From assembly GCA_945875935.1 (NCBI GenBank), contig CAMCNE010000082.1, positions 1 through 9,654 on the forward strand: a stretch of 9,654 nucleotides of DNA, in the 5' to 3' direction. How positions within the stretch are numbered: the stretch's first letter is position 1; each line of letters starts with the position of its first letter. The notes beneath the pieces are model-generated. The model was not told the origin of the DNA and searched no databases. It was given only the letters and a program-made list of their open reading frames with translations. A program made the position numbers and the translations under genes. This stretch comes from Bordetella parapertussis. GTDB taxonomy: Bacteria; Pseudomonadota; Gammaproteobacteria; Burkholderiales; Burkholderiaceae_C. This document shows positions 6,308 to 9,654 of this stretch, piece by piece.

Positions 6308-6616
6308 TCACGCCAGATGCGGCAGTGCATCCTTGCTTCGGGCCGTTGACTCGAATTCGGCTTTGACTTCGGCCACGTCATCGGCCAGGTTCGCACCCAC
6401 ACGCCATGCGGCGTGACCGATGGCGACTCTGGCGGGTATGCCGATGTCGTTGAGCAGCGCGGCGAGCAACTTGGCCTGACGCACGCAATCGCGACCGTGG
6501 TCCTGGTGCCGCCTTACTGCCACTGTGGCCACGGCCTTGGCGGCTTGGGACAAGGTGTCGATGCGTGAGGTGTCGGGGTAGACCCCGGCGAGTTTCTTGA
6601 GCTTGGCTTGACCCAT
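6308..6616 (-). pseudogene. Transglutaminase-like fragment, probably truncated
   Basis: The open frame gives 102 residues. Residues 41-74 (GRDC through AAWRVG) resemble the nucleophile helix of transglutaminase-like cysteine hydrolases: Cys44 begins a helix rich in Leu/Ala, followed by the typical GIPARV strand at 59-64. The downstream catalytic His and Asp regions expected of such folds are absent; after AAWRVG the sequence turns into about 28 residues of unrelated character and stops at 6308, only 33 bases from the edge of the REP-like cluster. Loss of the 3' half through rearrangement at the repeats is a plausible explanation. No clear ribosome site precedes the ATG at 6616. It could alternatively be a short intact hypothetical protein. 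The domain assignment is by eye and tentative. Confidence 0.5.
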
Positions 6617-6819
6617 GGGCGATTGGCGATTCGTTTGTTGAAGTGGTCCATGAGCGTGGTCAAGCTGATGCCTGATCGATGTGTGACTGGCGTCCGAGCA
6701 CGAGACTGTTTTCAGCCGACGTGCCGAAGCTGAGCGCGAATGGGCTGAGAATTCGCAGGTGTACGGGGCCGCGCCGAGTTGGGGTCGCTCACCACTCGAC
6801 GTTCCGGATGGATCACTCC

Positions 6820-8103
6820 ATGCTGATTTCGCACCCGCTTCGCACCGAGCTGCACGACGAGCTCCATACGCGCCCGAGACCGGCGATCACGGTGCCGCAT
6901 GTGGTCGCGCACGCCTCGGTCATTCATCCGAGTCAGTACCCGTCCTACCCGAAGGCGTTGCTCGTGTGGTGTTCAACCCACGGCATCGAACCCCCCGCGC
7001 CCGGGCGGTTTCACTTCACGGCCGCAGTGGGGACAACGCGCTTGCGTTGGGAGTTGCACGGCGAGTTTCATGAGTACACCTTCTACGACACCGAGTGCGA
7101 CGCGAAAGAGCCTTTCACAACCAACAACGCTGACCGGTTTCTCGAGCAACTGCTCAAGCACGAAGAGGGGCAATTGATCGCCGCCTTGAGGCTGACGGTA
7201 CTGGCAGCCGATGGGTGCGAAGGTGGCAACGCACTGGCTGCTCGAACCTTCGATGGCGAAGAGATGGTCGCAGCAAGCGTTTGCGATCAGCGAGTCGACA
7301 TGTACTCAGACTTTCGTCTGGATCAAGCCGGTTGCGGCCGCTTCTTGCTGATCGATCGTGAAACACGCCCGCCTCAGTTGGGCAGGGTGGTTCAGTCCAT
7401 CATCGACATGGAGGTCTACCGGATGATGGCCATGCTGGCCTATCCCGAGGCCCGTGAACTGGCTCGCTCGCTTCGAGTGATCGAACCCACGCTTTCCGGT
7501 CTGGTCACTCGCCTTGATCTGGCCACTGCCAGCGAGGAGCCCGAGATCCTGCATGACCTGACCCGTCTTGCGGCCGAGATAGAGCAGTTGTCGACGTACA
7601 GCGCCTACAGGCTGGATGCGGCCAGAGCCTATCGCGGCATGGTTCAGCAAAGTCTGAACGACCTTCGCCAGGTGCGGCTGGGCTGGCATCAAACGCCGAG
7701 CGAATTTCTCGAGCGCAGGTTCGACCCGGTGATGAATTTCTGCGAGGCCGTCAACGTGCGTCTCGAATCGGTATCGGCGCGTGTGAGCCGTGCCAGCGGC
7801 CTGCTGGGCACCCGGGTCGAGATCGACCGCGAGCGTCAGAACCAGGAATTGCTCGGGGCGATGAACGAGCGAGCCGCCGCCCAATTGCACCTGCAGCAAA
7901 CCGTCGAAGGCCTGTCGGTGGCGGCCATTGCGTACTACGCCACGGGGCTGTTCGCGTATCTGTTCAAGGCAGCCGACAAGGCCGGCTTGCCTGTCCGCTA
8001 CGAGCTGGCCACCGGCTTGGCCGTGGTGCCGGTGGTGCTGCTCGTGTGGTGGTTTTTGCGCCGCGCTCGGGGCCGCATGAAGGGCGCTGACAAGCCCCAC
8101 TGA
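6820..8103 (+). CDS. DUF3422 family membrane-anchored protein
   Basis: The 427-residue protein matches my recollection of the DUF3422 family (uncharacterised membrane-anchored proteins common in alpha- and betaproteobacteria), starting with the typical HPLRTELHDELHTRP segment at residues 5-19. A soluble N-terminal domain of about 200 residues is followed by a charged, helix-rich middle (about 210-365, probably coiled-coil), then two hydrophobic helices near 364-384 and 396-414 and a basic tail. The two close helices suggest a hairpin anchor with the large domain on the cytoplasmic side; no signal peptide is present. The ATG at 6820 has GGA at 6810-6812, seven bases upstream; ATG 6808 (four more residues) and 6679 are alternatives, the last placing unlikely sequence before the conserved start. 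It is divergent from the transglutaminase-like fragment and converges on the binding-protein gene. Biochemical function is unknown. Confidence 0.88.
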   Translation: MLISHPLRTELHDELHTRPRPAITVPHVVAHASVIHPSQYPSYPKALLVWCSTHGIEPPAPGRFHFTAAVGTTRLRWELHGEFHEYTFYDTECDAKEPFTTNNADRFLEQLLKHEEGQLIAALRLTVLAADGCEGGNALAARTFDGEEMVAASVCDQRVDMYSDFRLDQAGCGRFLLIDRETRPPQLGRVVQSIIDMEVYRMMAMLAYPEARELARSLRVIEPTLSGLVTRLDLATASEEPEILHDLTRLAAEIEQLSTYSAYRLDAARAYRGMVQQSLNDLRQVRLGWHQTPSEFLERRFDPVMNFCEAVNVRLESVSARVSRASGLLGTRVEIDRERQNQELLGAMNERAAAQLHLQQTVEGLSVAAIAYYATGLFAYLFKAADKAGLPVRYELATGLAVVPVVLLVWWFLRRARGRMKGADKPH

Positions 8104-8141
8104 CAGCCCGCCCGCCGGCACCGCCGCGCTGCTGGTCAGTG
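8098..8141. terminator. Inverted repeat spanning both stop codons of convergent genes
   Basis: CACTGACAGC (8098-8107) pairs with GCTGGTCAGTG (8131-8141) with one bulged base, around a GC-rich 23-base loop. The stop codon of the DUF3422 gene (8101-8103) is in the left arm and that of the binding-protein gene (8136-8138 on the - strand) in the right arm. It may act as a shared bidirectional terminator, although no T tract follows. Confidence 0.4.
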
Positions 8142-9278
8142 CATGATGGCCAAGGCCTCGCGCACTGCGCCCTTGAAGACGAAGAGCGTCAGCGCGCCGT
8201 TTTTCAGGTCGCCCTTGCTGTCGAAGGAAATGTCGCCGCTCACGCCCGGGTAGCTGTCTGTGGCAGCCAGCACCGGCAGGTACTTGGCGGGTTCGGCCGA
8301 GCCGGCCTTGGCCATGGCCGCGGCCATCAGCTTGACCGCGTCGTAGGTGTTCGGCGCATAGGCCACCACGTCGGTGCCGAATTTCTTCTTGTAGGCCGCG
8401 CGGAAGTCGTCGTTGCGCTTTTTCTGCGCGCCTTCCACACCGCCGCCCAGCGTGCAAAACACCTGAATCTGAGCGATCGCGCCGCCCGACAGAGCGGGCA
8501 GGTCGGTGGTGCACAAGCCGTCGCCACCCATGAACTTCGCCTTGATGCCCAGTTGCTGCATCTGCCTGAGCATGGGCCCGGCCTGCGCGGTGCCGCCGGC
8601 AAAGAAAATCAGGTCCGGCTTGGTGGCCTTGATGGCGGTCAGGATGGCGGTGAAGTCGGTGGCTTTGTCCGAGGTGTACTGGCGCGTGACCACCTTGCTG
8701 CCAGCGCTGGTGGCATCGCTGTCGAACTCTTGCGCCAGACCCTGGCCATAGGCCGTGCGGTCGTCCACGATGGCGATGGCCTTGGCCTGCAGCGTGTTCA
8801 CCGCATAGCGGGCCAGCGCCGCGCCCATTTGCAGGTCGTTGGTCACCAGCCGAAAGGCGGACTTGTAGCCCAGCCGGGTGAATTTGGGGTCGGTGGCCGA
8901 GGGTGAAATCTGCACGACGCCGGCATCGCTGTACACGCGCGCCGCAGGAATCGAGGTGCCCGAGTTCAAATGGCCCACCACGCCATGGACGCCCGAGTCG
9001 ACCAGCTTTTGCGCCACCGCCGTGGCCTGTCTCGGGTCGCCGGCATCGTCTTCGGCCAGCAGTTCGAAGCGGGCCTTCTTGCCACCGATCAGCAACCCCT
9101 GCGCGTTGAGCTCGTCGATGGCCATGCGCGCGCCCATCTCGTTGTCGCGGCCCATGTAGGCCCAGTTGCCACTGGTCGCCGCCACGTGGCCAATGCGCAC
9201 GGCCAGTTCCTGCGCGCCAGCCGATGAGGCGATGAACGCCAAGGCGCCCAGCGCCGCCATCTTCCATTGGGTCTGCAT
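8136..9278 (-). CDS. Liv-type ABC transporter periplasmic substrate-binding protein
   Basis: This 380-residue protein belongs to the type I periplasmic binding protein fold of the branched-chain amino acid (LivJ/LivK) class. It delivers a small ligand to an inner-membrane ABC importer. A signal peptide (residues 1-22, hydrophobic core ALGALAFIA, cleavage after AGA) is followed by VRIGHVAATSG, the usual first strand. LNSGTS at 104-109 corresponds to the ligand-carboxylate loop, DRTAYGQG at 173-180 to the interdomain binding segment, and GGDG at 251-254 to the hinge-proximal loop. Cys256 and Cys275 probably form a disulfide. The start is firm: AAGGAG (9286-9291) lies seven bases upstream. The specificity could be branched-chain amino acids, amides or another small polar compound; it cannot be told here. 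No permease or ATPase gene is in the window, so it may be an orphan binding protein or the transporter may lie elsewhere. Confidence 0.92.
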   Translation of the reverse strand: MQTQWKMAALGALAFIASSAGAQELAVRIGHVAATSGNWAYMGRDNEMGARMAIDELNAQGLLIGGKKARFELLAEDDAGDPRQATAVAQKLVDSGVHGVVGHLNSGTSIPAARVYSDAGVVQISPSATDPKFTRLGYKSAFRLVTNDLQMGAALARYAVNTLQAKAIAIVDDRTAYGQGLAQEFDSDATSAGSKVVTRQYTSDKATDFTAILTAIKATKPDLIFFAGGTAQAGPMLRQMQQLGIKAKFMGGDGLCTTDLPALSGGAIAQIQVFCTLGGGVEGAQKKRNDDFRAAYKKKFGTDVVAYAPNTYDAVKLMAAAMAKAGSAEPAKYLPVLAATDSYPGVSGDISFDSKGDLKNGALTLFVFKGAVREALAIMH

Positions 9279-9327
9279 CGAAAAACTCCTTGAAGTGGGG
9301 GGGCGTCGCGGGCGAGTGTGCCAGCGC

Positions 9328-9654
9328 TCAGTCCTCACGCACGCTCAGCTGCAGCCCCATGCTGCCGTGGCTGCGATCGCGCGGCGGCTGCAGCAACAGC
9401 GCCATCAGCTCGGGGCTGAACGACAAATCCATCTTGCCGTGGTTCACGCCGGCCACGCGAACGAGCCGGCTTTGCCTTGCCACTTCGCTGCGGATGACCA
9501 GCGTGACCACCCGCTCGCTCGCCCTGACGAACACCCAGCAGCCAAACCGGTGGGCGTCGCGTTCGATCCTGCAACTGCGGCGCCAGTCTTCGGCGCGCAA
9601 CTGCTCGACCGGCGTGGTGGCCGCAGGGACAAGCACGCTCGCCTCGGGGCTGAG
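9328..9654 (-). CDS. Unrecognised protein, C-terminal part (gene runs off the right edge)
   Basis: The reading frame is open from the window edge to a stop at 9328 and ends in the sequence QLSVRED, giving 108 visible residues. It contains a Trp/Arg/Cys-rich stretch (EDWRRSCRIERDAHRFGCWVF) and a strand-rich segment (RVVTLVIRSEVAR). No membrane segment is visible. A GTG at 9636 could be a start but has no convincing ribosome site, and the frame stays open beyond it, so a longer gene is more likely. The fold is not recognised; a pseudopilin-like C-terminus was considered but is not supported. It lies 49 bases upstream of the binding-protein gene on the same strand, so co-transcription is possible. 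Confidence 0.5.
   Translation of the reverse strand, partial: LSPEASVLVPAATTPVEQLRAEDWRRSCRIERDAHRFGCWVFVRASERVVTLVIRSEVARQSRLVRVAGVNHGKMDLSFSPELMALLLQPPRDRSHGSMGLQLSVRED

Noticed and set aside
7306..9267. 653-residue open frame on the - strand
   Set aside because: It crosses two convergent genes with strong family matches in other frames and is a high-GC shadow frame.
9297..9303. Run of seven G upstream of the binding-protein gene, possible phase-variation tract
   Set aside because: It is short, lies outside the coding region and upstream of the ribosome site, and nothing shows variability.

Overview
The window looks like a GC-rich betaproteobacterial chromosome segment, most likely Burkholderiales. 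This rests on base composition, GC-rich third codon positions, a DUF3422 membrane-anchored protein, a Liv-type periplasmic binding protein, and REP-like palindromes of the CCCTCTCCC/GGGAGAGGG type. No search was run, so the taxon is an inference. No rRNA, tRNA, intact insertion sequence or CRISPR array was seen.

Layout. (1) Positions 1-1150 form an AT-rich block holding two small convergent blue-light sensor genes (BLUF domains, 103-525 on + and 616-1059 on -). Sampled composition is 22/60 GC at 181-240 and 19/60 at 661-720, against 46/60 at 4021-4080 in the photolyase gene, so the block looks foreign or atypical. (2) A secreted glycerophosphodiester phosphodiesterase (1340-2644) ends in a clear intrinsic terminator. 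(3) The first REP-like cluster (2836-3017) follows. (4) Next come a 60-residue cysteine-rich protein (3139-3321) and, on the same strand, a divergent cryptochrome/photolyase-family flavoprotein (GTG start 3386, end 4861). (5) A TerC-family membrane protein runs convergently on the - strand (5896-4886). (6) A second, larger REP-like cluster (6008-6275) sits upstream of terC, beside a short, probably truncated transglutaminase-like gene (6616-6308, - strand). (7) A DUF3422 protein (6820-8103, +) converges on a Liv-type substrate-binding protein (9278-8136, -). Both stop codons of this pair lie in the arms of one inverted repeat. (8) The right edge carries the 3' end of an unrecognised - strand gene.

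Genes that may work together. The only clear co-directional pair is the Cys-rich protein plus the photolyase homologue. Two BLUF photoreceptors and a flavin photolyase homologue within 5 kb make a blue-light theme, but there is no direct evidence that they are co-regulated. The photolyase homologue is the most unusual gene: the two tryptophans that normally flank a Gln in the FAD/lesion-site motif (WQW) are replaced by methionines (MQM), and other canonical CPD-site residues are also changed. GDPD, TerC, DUF3422 and the binding protein look like ordinary chromosomal housekeeping or transport genes with separate roles.
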